This document shows positions 11,709 to 22,930 of a stretch of DNA of 64,000 nt, in pieces (positions within the stretch are counted from its first letter, which is position 1; every line of letters begins with the position of its first letter). Position numbers and translations under genes: made by a program. The DNA is from Nemertoderma westbladi (Eukaryota; Xenacoelomorpha; Nemertodermatida; Nemertodermatidae), in contig JAUCBJ010007809.1 in assembly GCA_032718475.1 (NCBI GenBank), positions 22,115 through 86,114 of the forward strand. The letters are read 5' to 3'. The notes beneath the pieces were generated by a model. It was not told where the DNA came from and did not search any database. It was given only the letters and a program-made list of their open reading frames with translations.

Positions 11709-13943
11709 CTACTGGACACAGGGCGCAAGGTTTGCAACATCCTTAAAAGATCCGGCTTTAACCTAACCAAATTGCAATCCAGTTCGAAGGAATTTATCAA
11801 GGCGATAAAAGATGAGAGACCAGGATCGACCATGGATAACCCCACGACAGCCAAGGGGCAGGACATGGCGACCAAACGTTTAGAGTTCCAACAGAAGGCA
11901 CTAGGGATCGTGTGGAATAGAGAGATGGACAAGCTAAAGTACCAGTTAAGCCAGGAGGGCGCAGACATCCACACAAAAAGGGGCTATGTGTCGTACATAG
12001 CGAGGATATACGATCCCTTAGGCCTAGCATCCCCATTATTAGTCACGGGGAAGCAGATACTCAAGAGAGTATACAAACTAAAGGACGAGTGGGGCATAGA
12101 GGTACCAGAGGAGATCAAGAAACAGCAAGAAACAGTGGTGCAAGTGGACAGAAAGTTTGGAGCAAATGGGAACATACAACATGCCACGAGTGTATTTCCC
12201 GGATGGGGACATGACAAATCTGGATCTGCACATGTTCTCCGATGCGTCACTAGAGGCATACAGAGCGGCACTCTATTTAGTAGAACAAGAGGGGGCCCAC
12301 AACCCCAGACTCGCCTTCAGCAAGGCGAAGTCGACGCCACCAGATTCAGCATCGGTTCCGAAACTCGAGTTAACAGCTGCGAGGCTAGGAGTTAGGGCCA
12401 CAGCCTACATAATGGACACTATTCCTAACATAGTGGAAACACATAACTGGGCGGACTCCATGGTAGTGCTTGGTTGGCTACATAACGAGAGGACGAGATA
12501 CCCTATATTCGTCACAAATAGGGTGGACGAAATAAGGGCGACTACAAAACTAGAAAGGTGGCACTACTGCCCAACAGACGAGAACCCAGCGGACTTGTTA
12601 TTGAGGGGCGTGGCACGCCACACTTTCTTGAAGAAGGAAGTACTGTGGCAACACGGACCTCAGTTTCTGAACGATAAGGAGGCCTGGCCGCCGATGAGAA
12701 AGGTGGACCTGGGCTCAGGAGAAGCAGCATTAGAGGGAGAAGAGGAAGGTTCAGAGGAAGAAGAGATATACTCCCAGATGGTGAGGGAGATAAGGGACGT
12801 GCAACCAAAACCAGGAGAACTGTGCGATAACCCAATGGATAAACTCTTTAGCTACAGTTCTAGTTGGTACAAGACCAATAAATTAGTGGCATACTGGAGG
12901 TGGAGAGCCTTCGGGGATTTCCTCATGGGAGTCGACAGGGACGTAAAAGTTAAAACAACAATCGATCTAGAAGGGTCGGCCAAAGCAATCATCCGCTATG
13001 AGCAAAGGAAGAACTACGGGGACGAGGTGGAACGCGTCGGTAAACAACGGCATCTCCGATGGGACAGCGAGCTGATCACGCTGTCACCACAACTTAATGA
13101 TGACGGGATTCTAGCAATGAACTCCAGGGTGGGATACATCAACAGTATTGTCGTACCACCGAAGCCCATCATCATCCCCTCAGGATCGCCAATAGTCCAC
13201 CAGAATATCTGGGACTCCCACAAGTCGATATTGCACGGGGGCACCAACCGAACCCTCATGGAGATACGGAGGACCTTTTGGGTCAAACAGTTGAGGAAGA
13301 AGGTAAAGGCGGTAGTGGGGCAGTGCCAGACCTGCCGACGAGCGAAGAAGGAGAGAGCATACAGGAGATGGCACCACTACCCGCGAGTGGAGTAAGACAG
13401 CACGACCCGCCATTTACGCATTGCGGTGTGGACATGTTCGGGCCGATAAAGATTAAGGTGATGCGGTACACGGAGAAACGCTACGGTATAATATTCGTAT
13501 GTAATAACACGCGGGCGGTAGGGATAGAACTTGCCCAAGATGCAACCACATCAGCATTCATTAATGCTCTAGAAAGGTTTAGAGAACGCAAAGGTGGGAC
13601 GGTGGCGGTAATATATTCTGACAGCGGCAACAACTTTGTGGGGGCGGAGAACGAGATGGCAGAGGCCTTGGATATCCTGGAAGGGGAGGAAGTCAGGGCA
13701 GCCATGAGAAGACGACAAGTAAAGTGGGAGAGGAGGACGCCATATGCCCCGCATACCCTAGGGTGCGTTGAGAGACTAGTGGGTAGTTCCAAGCACCTAA
13801 TAACAAAGTTGATGAACACCCACATGGTTACGGAGGACATACTAAGGACAGTACTTGCAAAGTGTGAGGGTATGATTAATAGCAGACCGCTATATCCAGA
13901 GAATGATGACCCGGAGTCACTAGACGCTCCACAGACGAAATAA
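11709..13943 (+). pseudogene. Element C: RT end, RNase H and integrase, frameshifted
   Basis: Three overlapping frames continue the polyprotein. 11772-12395 carries the RT connection (GYVSYIARIYDPLGLASPLL), but a 10-bp insertion near 12125 shifts the frame. 12157-13395 carries RNase H (HMFSDASLEAY, PKLELTAARLG, YCPTDENPADLL) and the HHCC finger (ILHGGTNRTLMEIRR, CQTCRRAKKE). A second shift near 13355 moves into 13278-13943 with the DDE core: CGVDMFG, YSDSGNNFVGA, GCVERLVGSSK. The last frame ends at TAA near 13943, where A continues. D has the same 10-bp insertion, the same second shift and the same stop, so these lesions predate the C/D duplication. Confidence 0.9.
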
Positions 13944-14171
13944 GTGGAGGAGCACGAACAGAGAGAGACAGAGGGTGATCTCGTGATCGTCATGGATGAT
14001 ACTATCATCAACAACCAGTGGTGGTTGGCGAGAGTTGTAGGCGCTTACCCCGATGAGGATGGAAGATTCCGATTGGTAGAAGTGCGGATAGGTGGCAAGA
14101 TAGGTGCGAAAGACAGGAAGACCTACAGGAGGGCTGTAGGGAAGTGCTGTCTTCTAAAGGGGGCACCTTAG
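13944..14171 (+). pseudogene. Element C: BEL/Pao pol C-terminal tail (DUF5641-like), shortened
   Basis: The short frame carries EGDLVIVMDD, NNQWWLARVVG and VRIGGKIGAKDRK, typical of the domain that ends BEL/Pao integrases. Compared with A, about 60 residues before it (beginning MPSHFLME in A) are missing, in both C and D. It stops at TAG (14169-14171), shortly before the hairpin region. Confidence 0.85.
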
Positions 14172-14219
14172 AATAGAGTAAGAGATGTGTTTAGTCTTCC
14201 AAGTCTTGGACTGAGGGGG

Positions 14220-14249
14220 GTGGGATTGAGGGCGAGACGCCCTTCCCAC
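14220..14249 (+). promoter_or_regulatory. Conserved hairpin between pol and ORF3 (element C)
   Basis: GTGGGA...GGCG-AGA-CGCC...TCCCAC folds into a GC-rich stem with a short loop. It is preceded by a purine tract (GAGGGGGGTGGG) and followed by A-rich sequence of A runs broken by single T residues. The same hairpin is in D (42201-42230) and A (26073-26102) at the same place. A central purine tract, RNA-processing signal or re-initiation element for ORF3 are possible roles; none is shown. Confidence 0.6.
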
Positions 14250-14303
14250 ACAAAATAAAAAAAAAATAAAAAAAAAATAACAGAGCGAGTGAGAGAGTTT
14301 GAA

Positions 14304-14817
14304 ATGGCAGGGAAGCTGATCAGAAAGAGAAAAGCGGAGTCAGGAGGAAAGGAGATACGGAGATAAGGAGATAAGGAGAAAGGATGACAACGAGTTCGGA
14401 GAGATGCCGCCCATCGGGAGGTTGGGCCACTCGGACACAGACTGGGTTGGCGGGAGGGTGGTGACGGCCAGTGGGGCAAGAGCCTTCTGGGATAGACCCG
14501 GCAAGCGGGCCTGGGTGCATTAGGAGCCGGCGATGGATTTCGCGGGGAGCACCATCAGGTTGGGTGAACAACTGGGGATGGCACCACGGGTAGTATTCGG
14601 GGAGACGATGCCCGTGAGGGGCAAGGAGATCGACGTGGGCAGGGACACTAACGTCCAGAAGTTCGCTCGTCAGCGACTTCACAGACCGCGGAGATCGCTT
14701 GGGACGAAGGACGACATGGGGCGGGAGACATGGGTGCTTGGCTGCGATTACTGTGGGAGGCAAACCCACCAGGAAAGGAGCTGTTTGTACCGGTTCCAGA
14801 AAGGAACTAGTTGTCTC
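14304..14817 (+). pseudogene. Element C: ORF3 5' part, deleted and interrupted
   Basis: It begins ATGGCAGGGAAGCTGATC (MAGKLIRKRKAESGGKEI), as in D, then jumps over about 730 bp present in D to DDNEFGEMPPIGR. A TAG at 14521-14523 (shared with D; GAG in A) breaks the frame before EPAMDFAGSTIRLGEQ. The zinc-knuckle region (CDYCGRQTHQERSC) follows until the frame is cut by a transposon at 14822. Function unknown; see ORF3 of D for the fullest version. Confidence 0.8.
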
Positions 14818-14821
14818 TACT

Positions 14822-17506
14822 CACCCTGGGGCTGAATACAGATTTAGTCGAAAAAATTAGGTCAAGAATTTCGGTTATATTTTGTGACTCTTTGACCCAA
14901 AACGATCCGATTTCGCGAAAAATTAAAAAAAATTATCGAAGAAAATTTTATTTATAAGTAATTTAATATTTATTTAATACTTATAAATATTAGTCACCAA
15001 TAAATTAATTAGCCCATGGATATATCATGGAAATTTGGAGTCTATGTGTTAAAGTAATGCAAAAAAACAAAAATGTAAAAAAATTTCTCGATATATATTT
15101 TAGTTATTAGTAATTTAATAATTATTTAATATTAACAAATATTAGTTTTCAAAAATAAATTAGCCCATGGATATGGAAAGAAAAAATGGTGTCTATATGT
15201 TAAAGTAATGCGAAAAATCCAAAAATTAAAAAAAAATAACGATATAATATATTTTAGGTATTGATATTTACTTATTATAAATAATTATAAATATCAATTA
15301 GTATTTTAATAATCATTATTTTCAATAATTATTAAAATATGTGTACATGGAATATCATTATACTAATGCAGAAAACTGAAGTTTATTAAAAATATATATA
15401 TATTATAAAATTGATTTATATTTATTTAACAATATTAATATTTATTGTACATTATAAATAATACTTTAGTTTATTTACAAATGTTTAGAGTTATATTCTT
15501 GAACGGCTCGTAACAGATGTTCAGAGTACTTTGGGTGTATCAAGGGTACCTTATGTATTTTGACCAGGAACTAGTCTGAAAGTCTGAATGTATCGATATT
15601 AAAGGAATATATATATTAAATATTAAAGGAAACATTACATTAATTGGAATAATTTTTACAAGTATTAAACATCACTACTGTATATTTATAATTTTGTACT
15701 AACCATGCACGCACACCCACACCTGTTATTTCATCTCTAATGGAGACGTGGAGACATACAAAATAAAGAAATAATTAGTTAAATTTAAACTCAAAACAAT
15801 AATGATTTATGACCAAAATGCCAATGGCCTCCTGCCTGCCAGATACATTGTAAATTAATACTGATAGGTAGACAGGAGTAGAGGCAGCTATTGTATGTTT
15901 ACTCTGCTGTTGCTGGACATCTGGAGTGGGTGGGTTTTAATATCTGTAATTGTGTTTGATAAATAATAAAGCAGGTAGTGATTGTCTGGGGGGGGGGGGG
16001 GGGGGTATTTGTTCTACACAACATACTTGGTTGGCATTCAGCATATCATCATACTATTTATAATTTGAGAATGTATGAAAGTTACTATATGCCAGATTTA
16101 AGTTTTAATTATTTCGTTTCAATTTCTTATAATGCAACCAACCACCCACACATCGCAGACACACCTAAATAACACTACTAATAATTAATTTGAAAATTAT
16201 ATATAATTATTAAATATCAATAACTAAAATATATGTGGCTGGCCACGAGAAAAGGGACCTTATGTCGCAAAACCTGATTCTGAGATAATCGCGTTTAAAG
16301 TTTCCCTCTATTTTTGGACAAATTTAATTGGATTATCAATTTAGAAATGTATAAAACGATGAGGGAAATTCAAATTGGTTCTGATATTCAATATACCTAG
16401 GAAATAACTAATTACAGGAAGCAATATAAGATGCTGCAGTGTTGTATATAACACTGTCTTAGGGTTTTCATGTCTGAATTTAGGACTGAAATAAATTCTA
16501 CTACTGTAATATGTAGGTACTGTAGGCCTACAGTTATTTTTTAAATGCAATACAGTATAGCTATCATTTTCTTAATTTCTCTTCGTTTGTTCTGAAATTT
16601 CGTAATCCCAATAAAGAATTCAAAATACAAATAATTTGAAATTTTGTTAAACAAATTTATCTTTTTGAAAAAATTTTAAATTAAAAAAAAAATTTTTTTG
16701 GTTACATGTTTTTTTGAAAATTTTGCCAAAATTTTTTTAAAATAGTTCATGAACAATATTAATAGTTTCAAAGTGTTAAAAGTTGTATAAAATGCCGAAT
16801 AACATTGAGCTGCCTAACTATATAGTAAGAATTGCTATGATATTATTAATATTTTCAATTTTTTTAATAATCGCTTATTATAACCGCTATTAATAAAATT
16901 TTTTTTGCTACCCGATTCACCTTCACATAAATCACTATAACTTTTTTTTGGAAATAGATATTGAGACACCGTTTTTTTTGTTAAAATCTCTGGAAAATTC
17001 TGCATCTCATAGGCCTAATAACTCAAAATCGACCTCCGGTGACATAAGGTCCCTTTTCTCGTGGCCAGCCACATATATCGATGTTTTTTTAAACTTTTTC
17101 GATTTTTTGAATTACTTTAACACATAGACTCAATTTTATTTTGTTTTATCCATGGGCTAATTCATTTTTAGAAATTAATACTTTTTAGTATTAAATAATT
17201 AATAAATTATTAATAACTAAAATATATATTGATAAATTTTTTTACATTTTTGTTTTTTTGCATTACTTTAACACATAGACTCCAAATTTCCATGATATAT
17301 CCATGGGCTAATTAATTTATTGGTTTATTGGTGACTAATATTTATAAGTATTAAATAAATATTAAAGTACTTATAAATAAAATTTTCTTCGATAATTTTT
17401 TTTAATTTTTCGCGAAATCGGATCGTTTTGGGTCAAAGAGTCACAAAATATAACCCAAATTCTTGGGCTAATTTTTTCGACTAAATTTGTATTCAGCCCC
17501 AGGGTG
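14822..17506. mobile_element. Non-autonomous DNA transposon with long TIRs, 5'-CAC ends and TACT target duplication
   Basis: The element is flanked by TACT (14818-14821 and 17507-17510); the uninterrupted site is present in D. The ends are CACCCTGGGGCTGAATAC and its complement. Terminal inverted repeats extend about 400 bp and contain two degenerate sub-repeats around TTAGCCCATGGATA and GTGTTAAAGTAATGC. It is very AT-rich and has no transposase; the longest frames are about 65-70 codons and not credible. CAC ends with a 4-bp duplication resemble Chapaev/CMC-type elements, but this assignment is inference. It also holds an 18-nt G run near 15989 and a nested element at 16235-17072. Confidence 0.8.
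16235..17072. mobile_element. Nested TIR element inside the CAC transposon
   Basis: GTGGCTGGCCACGAGAAAAG at the left end is matched by its inverted copy at about 17043-17072, giving TIRs of at least 30 bp (through GGGACCTTATGTC). Both sides read ATATAT (16229-16234 and 17073-17078), a possible target duplication of up to 6 bp, although the sequence is simple. No protein is encoded. The flanks match the sub-repeat of the host transposon, so this inserted into it later. Confidence 0.65.
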
Positions 17507-17510
17507 TACT

Positions 17511-18148
17511 GCCACGAGTCAAGTCACAGGATGGGGGCGTGTCCACGGTTGCATAACCGATGTTTGAAGTGTAACTTTCGGGGGCACTACGGACGCCAGT
17601 GCGACTGGATGGACGAAGAAGATAAGTTTAGGATCTTCGAGGAGTGGGCCGACGTCGGTGCCATGACACGGCAACGTAGGAAGGCCCAGGAGTTCCGGTG
17701 GGGTTTCAATATTAATCAGGAGGCCCACCTGGAGATTATTAAGCGAAGACTTCCATTTACCTATCAGGAGGTAGCAATGGCGGCGTCGTATGTTGGGGTG
17801 ATAAATACGCAGAGGTATTTGGACAGGTGGACGTCACAGAACCGAGGGGAGTTCAGAGATTTCTTGGCGGAGCATGTGCCGCGGGCGATGAAAATGATCC
17901 TATGGGACACCACCAGGGGGAGACAACAGGGCCTCTCAGAGGGGCCACCCACGAAGCGATACCGGGAACTGATAACACCAGCTCCCAAGGAGTCGACGAC
18001 CGGGATTAGTAAAGAGGTGACGGCGAAGTTCAGGAGCCTGAAAGCAGACAAGACCAAAGGAGCGGCAGCAGCCAGGAAACGACCAATGGAGGAAGACGAT
18101 AGAGGGAAAGAGTTAAGGTGGTTCCCAAAGGCGAGCGGAACGAACTAG
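17511..18148 (+). pseudogene. Element C: ORF3 3' part, zinc knuckles and C-terminal domain
   Basis: Downstream of the inserted transposon ORF3 resumes in an open frame to its natural stop. It begins in a CCHC knuckle (the last residues of CxxCxxxxHxxxxC end at GAC in HRMGAC), then a second intact knuckle (CLKCNFRGHYGRQC), then a domain of about 185 residues of unknown fold (FRIFEEWADVGAM, FTYQEVAMAASYVG, RDFLAEHVPRAMK) ending in a basic tail (KADKTKGAAAARKRP). In D the glutamine of the second knuckle is a stop; in A this whole domain is missing. I do not recognise it from any known Gag, Env or accessory protein. Confidence 0.75.
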
Positions 18149-18804
18149 AGAACTAGGGATGTGACATGCCTGGAAGGCACCACGCAAAACGTGCAAACTC
18201 CTAAGTACAAATTCAAGTAATCTAAATAATTGAAAAGTGCAATTAGTATGTACGTATGTAGCAATCATTATTAGTTTAGCAAGTAAATACAATCGAAGTA
18301 AGTACTATAGCTGTATAACCTTTTTCTCAATTAGCTACTGGGACTGGGGACCAATAGACTATAATACTATCACGGACGAGACACTGGACGACATCACACT
18401 TCTTGAGTGCGACGGCACGGGAGGAGGGTGAAGCTCGTCAGGAGTGAGTGGCTGAGATAGGGGTTGAGTAACAGCGTAATGAGAGTGCGGGTGCAATTCA
18501 AGTGTGGGGGGGGGGGGAGGAATAAGAGGCTGAGTGAGGGACAGGGATGTCCGAAAGTTAGAGCGGAAGTGAGAAGAAGTAGAGGAGAGTCAGTGTGAGA
18601 ACAGAGTGGAGTTGGAGTGGCGAAAGTGTTGGGGAAACAAAAGTCGTGTGAGAGGAGCGCGCGATCGGCCCGACACGGGACGTCAGGTAAACAGGGTAGC
18701 GATATCATACCCATAGGGGGGCGGCCTGGAAAGCCAGCTCCGGAAAAATAATTCCACCCCACACCCGATGTTAGATCGGGATCCAACGGAATTGTAGCGC
18801 ACTA
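18149..18804 (+). other. Element C: 3' untranslated region
   Basis: Non-coding sequence from the ORF3 stop to the G run. It contains a G tract at about 18508-18519 and a block near 18695-18800 that is conserved in A and D: a CCCGAT...ATCGGG hairpin, CCCCACACC and the palindromic-looking GGCCTGGAAAGCCAGCTCC. The block sits just before the 3' LTR in all three copies, so it is probably a cis-acting retrotransposon signal. Confidence 0.6.
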
Positions 18805-18821
18805 GGGGGGGGGGGGGGGGG
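18805..18821 (+). promoter_or_regulatory. Element C: G-run polypurine tract before the 3' LTR
   Basis: Seventeen consecutive G residues directly precede TGTTAGCG, the LTR start. In D the same position has 14 (as C on the plus strand) and in A a shorter G tract. It is the natural plus-strand primer site; the pure G composition is unusual. Confidence 0.65.
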
Positions 18822-19371
18822 TGTTAGCGTATTCAATTCCGTTAACCAGGCCCACACAAAGTTGGTTTTTAGGCAATATTGGGAGCACGAGGTTGGTTAC
18901 CAATCAACCTCGTGCCACCCAATAAGCGGGGGCAATAGGCCCCAAAGGAGACACACACAAAGGGGGTCAGAGGTTATACCTCCAGGGGAGAGAGTGACAG
19001 TAGCGGGGGGAGAAGAGAGTAAAGGGCGACAACAGGGTTATTAGCCAATGGGGGGAAGGCATCGCCTGGGTAGTGCAATACGGCAATATATTACCAGCTA
19101 CCATGTTATCATTCAGTAGTTATCTCATTCTGTTAGTCGGTTAGTTAGGGCAGAGCCGTGACTCTAATACCGTCCACTGCTGCCATCATTCACTTATATT
19201 TTATATCTCATTCAATACTGCAATAACTGTGTTTGTGCTTATCCTATTATATTTATACTGCTACAGCGTCAACAATATTAGAACTCTTAATCTCACACTT
19301 TTCACTCACACGGCGGGGACGAATAATTGGAACAACCGGATAAACCGGGATCCTCCGTGGATTCCGTCACA
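18822..19371 (+). repeat. Element C: 3' LTR
   Basis: It begins TGTTAGCGTATTCAATTCCG and ends GGATTCCGTCACA, and matches the D LTR closely except for a different length A run. It is related to, but clearly diverged from, the LTRs of A. It passes directly into satellite at AATACGATGAAAC. No 5' LTR for C is present. Confidence 0.88.
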
Positions 19372-20663
19372 AATACGATGAAACTATAATAAATATTCTA
19401 GAACACCACAATATTAACAGGGAGATAGGCTACTTATCTCTCCACTCAGAAAGCCACAGAAAGGCGGTGTTCTGACACAATCAAAATTCATCCATCTCCA
19501 GCGGAAAGACGTAGCAAATAACAGCTTATTACTTCTATAAATGTAAGTGTTACCTGTTCTTTTGACGTTCATTTAAGATTCTCTCTCTCGTGGAGTGGGA
19601 TATAAGTTATAAATATGAAAATCGATATGGTTTTTGAAAAAAATCAGAGGATATTTTGATAAAATATTGCAGAAAAACACCAGTGATTTTGATATGGCTT
19701 TAATACTTCATTATGTTCATGAAATAGCTGAGATATTTGAGGTGAATTATTGCATTACATAATAACTTTAGCTCCAGCCACTTTAGCAATACGATGAAAC
19801 AATAACAAGTATTCTATAACACAACAATATTAATAGGGAGATAGGCTACTTATCTCTCCACTCATACAACCACAGATAGGGGGTGTTCTGACACAATCAA
19901 AATTCATTCATCTTCAGCGGAAAGACGTAGCAAATAACAGCTGACTACTTCTATAATTGTAAGTGTTACCTGTTCTTTTGACTTTCATTTAATATTCTCT
20001 ATCTCGTGGAGTAGGATAGAAGTTATAAATATGAAAATCGATATGGTTTTTGAAAAAAATCAGAGGATATTTTAATAAATTATTGCAGAAAAACACCAGT
20101 GATTTTGATATGGCTTTAATACTTCATTATGTTCATGAAATAGCTGAGATATTTGAGGTGAATATTGCATTAGTTAACTTCAGCTCCAGTCACTTTGGCA
20201 ATACAATGAAACTGTAATAAATATTCTAGAACACAACAATATTAACAGGGAGATAGGCTACTTATCTCTCCACTCAGACAGCCACAGATAGGGGGTGTTC
20301 TCACACAATCAAAATTCAACCATCTCCAGCAGAAAGACGTAGCATATAACAGCTGATTACTGCTATAAATGTAAGTGTTACCTGTTCTTGTGACTTTCAT
20401 TTAAGATTCTCTATCTCTTGGAGTGGGTTAGAAGTTATAAATATGAAAATCGATATGGTTATAGTAAAGAATCAGAGGATATTTTGAAAAATTATTGCAG
20501 AAAAATTCAAAGGATTTTGACATGGCTTTAATACTTCATTATGTTCATGAAATAGCTGAGAAATTTGAGGTGAATTATTGTATTATGAGTTAAGTTCAGC
20601 TCCAGTCACTTTGGCAATACGATGAAACTATTATAAATATTCTAGAACACAACAATATTAACA
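19372..20663 (-). repeat. 416-bp satellite array, minus orientation (about 3.1 monomers)
   Basis: The first monomer after the LTR shares private variants with the mirror-image monomer next to the D LTR (about 38650-39093): AACACCACAATATT, AAAGGCGGTG, AGCTTATTAC and CTCTCTCTCG. This shows that the C and D arms continue into satellite. The array ends at an orientation switch near 20664. Confidence 0.9.
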
Positions 20664-22930
20664 CGTAACACTTACATTTATAGAAGTAATCAGCTGTTAA
20701 TTGCTACGTCTTTCCGCTGGAGATGGATGAATTTTGATTGTGTCAGAACACCCCTTATCTATGGCTGTCTGAGTGGAGAGATAAGTAATACTTATTATTA
20801 AGTATCCTGTATCCGTGTTAATATTGTTGTGTTCTAGAATATTTATTATAGTTTCATCTTATTGCCAAAGTGACTGGAGCTGAAGTTAACTCATAATACA
20901 ATAATTCACCTCAAATTTCTCAGCTATTTCATGAACATAATGAAGTATTAAAGCCATGTAAAAATCCTTGGTATTTTTCAGCAATAATTTATCAAAATCT
21001 CCTCTGATTCTTTACTATAACCATATCGATTTTAATATTTATAACTTCTAACCCACTCCACATGATAGAGAATCTTAAATGAAAGTCAAAAGAACAGGTA
21101 ACACTTAATTTATAGCAGTTATCAGCTGTTATATGCTATGTATTTCCGCTCGAGATGAAAGAATTTTGATTGTGTCAGAACAGCCCCTATCTGTGGTTGT
21201 ATGAGTGGCGAGATAAGTATCCTATCTCCCTATTAATATTGTTGTGTTCTAGAATATTTTTTATAGTTTCATCGTATTGCCAAAGTGACTGGAGCTGAAG
21301 TTAACTCATAATACAATAATTCACCTCAAATATCTCAGCTATTTCATGAACATAATGAAGTATTAAAGCCATGTCAAAATCATTGGTGTTTTTATGTAAT
21401 AATTTATCAAAATATCCTCTGATTTTTTTCAAAAACCATATCGATTTTCATATTTATAACTTCTATCCCACTCCACGAGATAGAGAATCTTAAATGAACG
21501 TCAAAAGAACAGGTAACACTTACATTTATAGAAGTAATCAGCTGTTAATTGCTACGTCTTTCCGCTGGAGATGGATGAATTTTGATTGTGTCAGAACACC
21601 CCTTATCTGTGGCTGTCTGAGTGGAGAGATAAGTATCCTGTTTCCGTGTTAATATTGTTGTGTTCTAGAATATTTATTATAGTTTCATCTTATTGCCAAA
21701 GTGACTGGAGCTGAAGTTAACTCATAATACAATAATTCACCTCAAATTTCTCAGCTATTTCATGAACATAATAAAGTATTAAATCCATGTCAAAATCCTT
21801 GGTATTTTTCTGCAATAATTTATCAAAATATTCTCTGATTTTTTTCAAAAACCATATCGATTTTCTTATTTATATCTTCTAACCCTCTCCACGAGATAGA
21901 TAATCTTAAATGAAAGTCAAAAGAACAGGTAACACTTACATTTATAGAAGTAATCAGCTGTTCTTTGCTTCGTCTTTCCCCTGGAGATGGATGAATTTTG
22001 ATTGTGTCAGAACACCCCCTATCTGTGGCTGTATGAGTGGAGAGATAAGTAGCCTATCTCCCTATTAATATTGTTGTGTTCTAGAATATTTGTTATAGTT
22101 TCATCGTATTGCCAAAGTGACTGGAGAGTTGAAGTTAACTCATAATACAATAATTCACCTCAAATATCTCAGCTATATATCTCAAATATCTCAAATATCT
22201 CACTCCAAGAGATAGAGAATCTTAAATGAAAGTCACAAGAACAGGTAACACTTACATTTATAGCAGTAATCAGCTGTTATATGCTACGTCTTTTTGCTGG
22301 AGATGGTTGAATTTTGATTGTGTCAGAACACCCCTTATCTGTGGCTGTCTGAGTGGAGAGATAAGTATCCTGTTTCCGTGTTAATATTGTTGTGTTCTAG
22401 AATATTTATAATAGTTTCATCGTATTGCCAAAGTGACTGGAGCTGAACTTAACTCATAATACAATAATTCACCTCAAATTTCTCAGCTATTTCATGAACA
22501 TAATGAAGTATTAAATCCATGTCAAAATCCTTGGTATTTTTCTGCAATAATTTATCAAAATATCCTCTGATTTTTTCAAAAACCATATCGATTTTCTTAT
22601 TTATATCTTCTAACCCTCTCCACGAGATAGATAATCTTAAATGAAAGTCAAAAGAACAGGTAACACTTATATTTATAGAAGTAATCAGCTGTTCTTTGCT
22701 TCGTCTTTCCCCTGGAGATGGATGAATTTTGATTGTGTCAGAACACCCCCTATCTGTGGCTGTATGAGTGGAGAGATAAGTAGCCTATCTCCCTATTAAT
22801 ATTGTTGTGTTCTAGAATATTTGTTATAGTTTCATCGTATTGCCAAAGTGACTGGAGAGTTGAAGTTAACTCAATAATACAATAATTCACCTCAAATATC
22901 TCAGCTATATATCTCAAATATCTCAAATAT
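20664..22930 (+). repeat. 416-bp satellite array, plus orientation, with a 731-bp sub-repeat
   Basis: From GTAACACTTACATTT the satellite reads in the opposite direction. CTGGAGAGTTGAAG occurs at 22121 and 22852, marking a 731-bp tandem duplication that ends in a CTATATATCTCAAATATCTC variant. The second copy is broken by element A after AATAT (22926-22930); the first keeps the unbroken site near 22187-22206. Confidence 0.9.
22926..22930. other. Target-site duplication of element A, left copy
   Basis: AATAT here and at 37201-37205 flank the two LTRs of A. Removing the element and one AATAT gives the exact satellite sequence still present at about 22187-22206. Confidence 0.9.
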
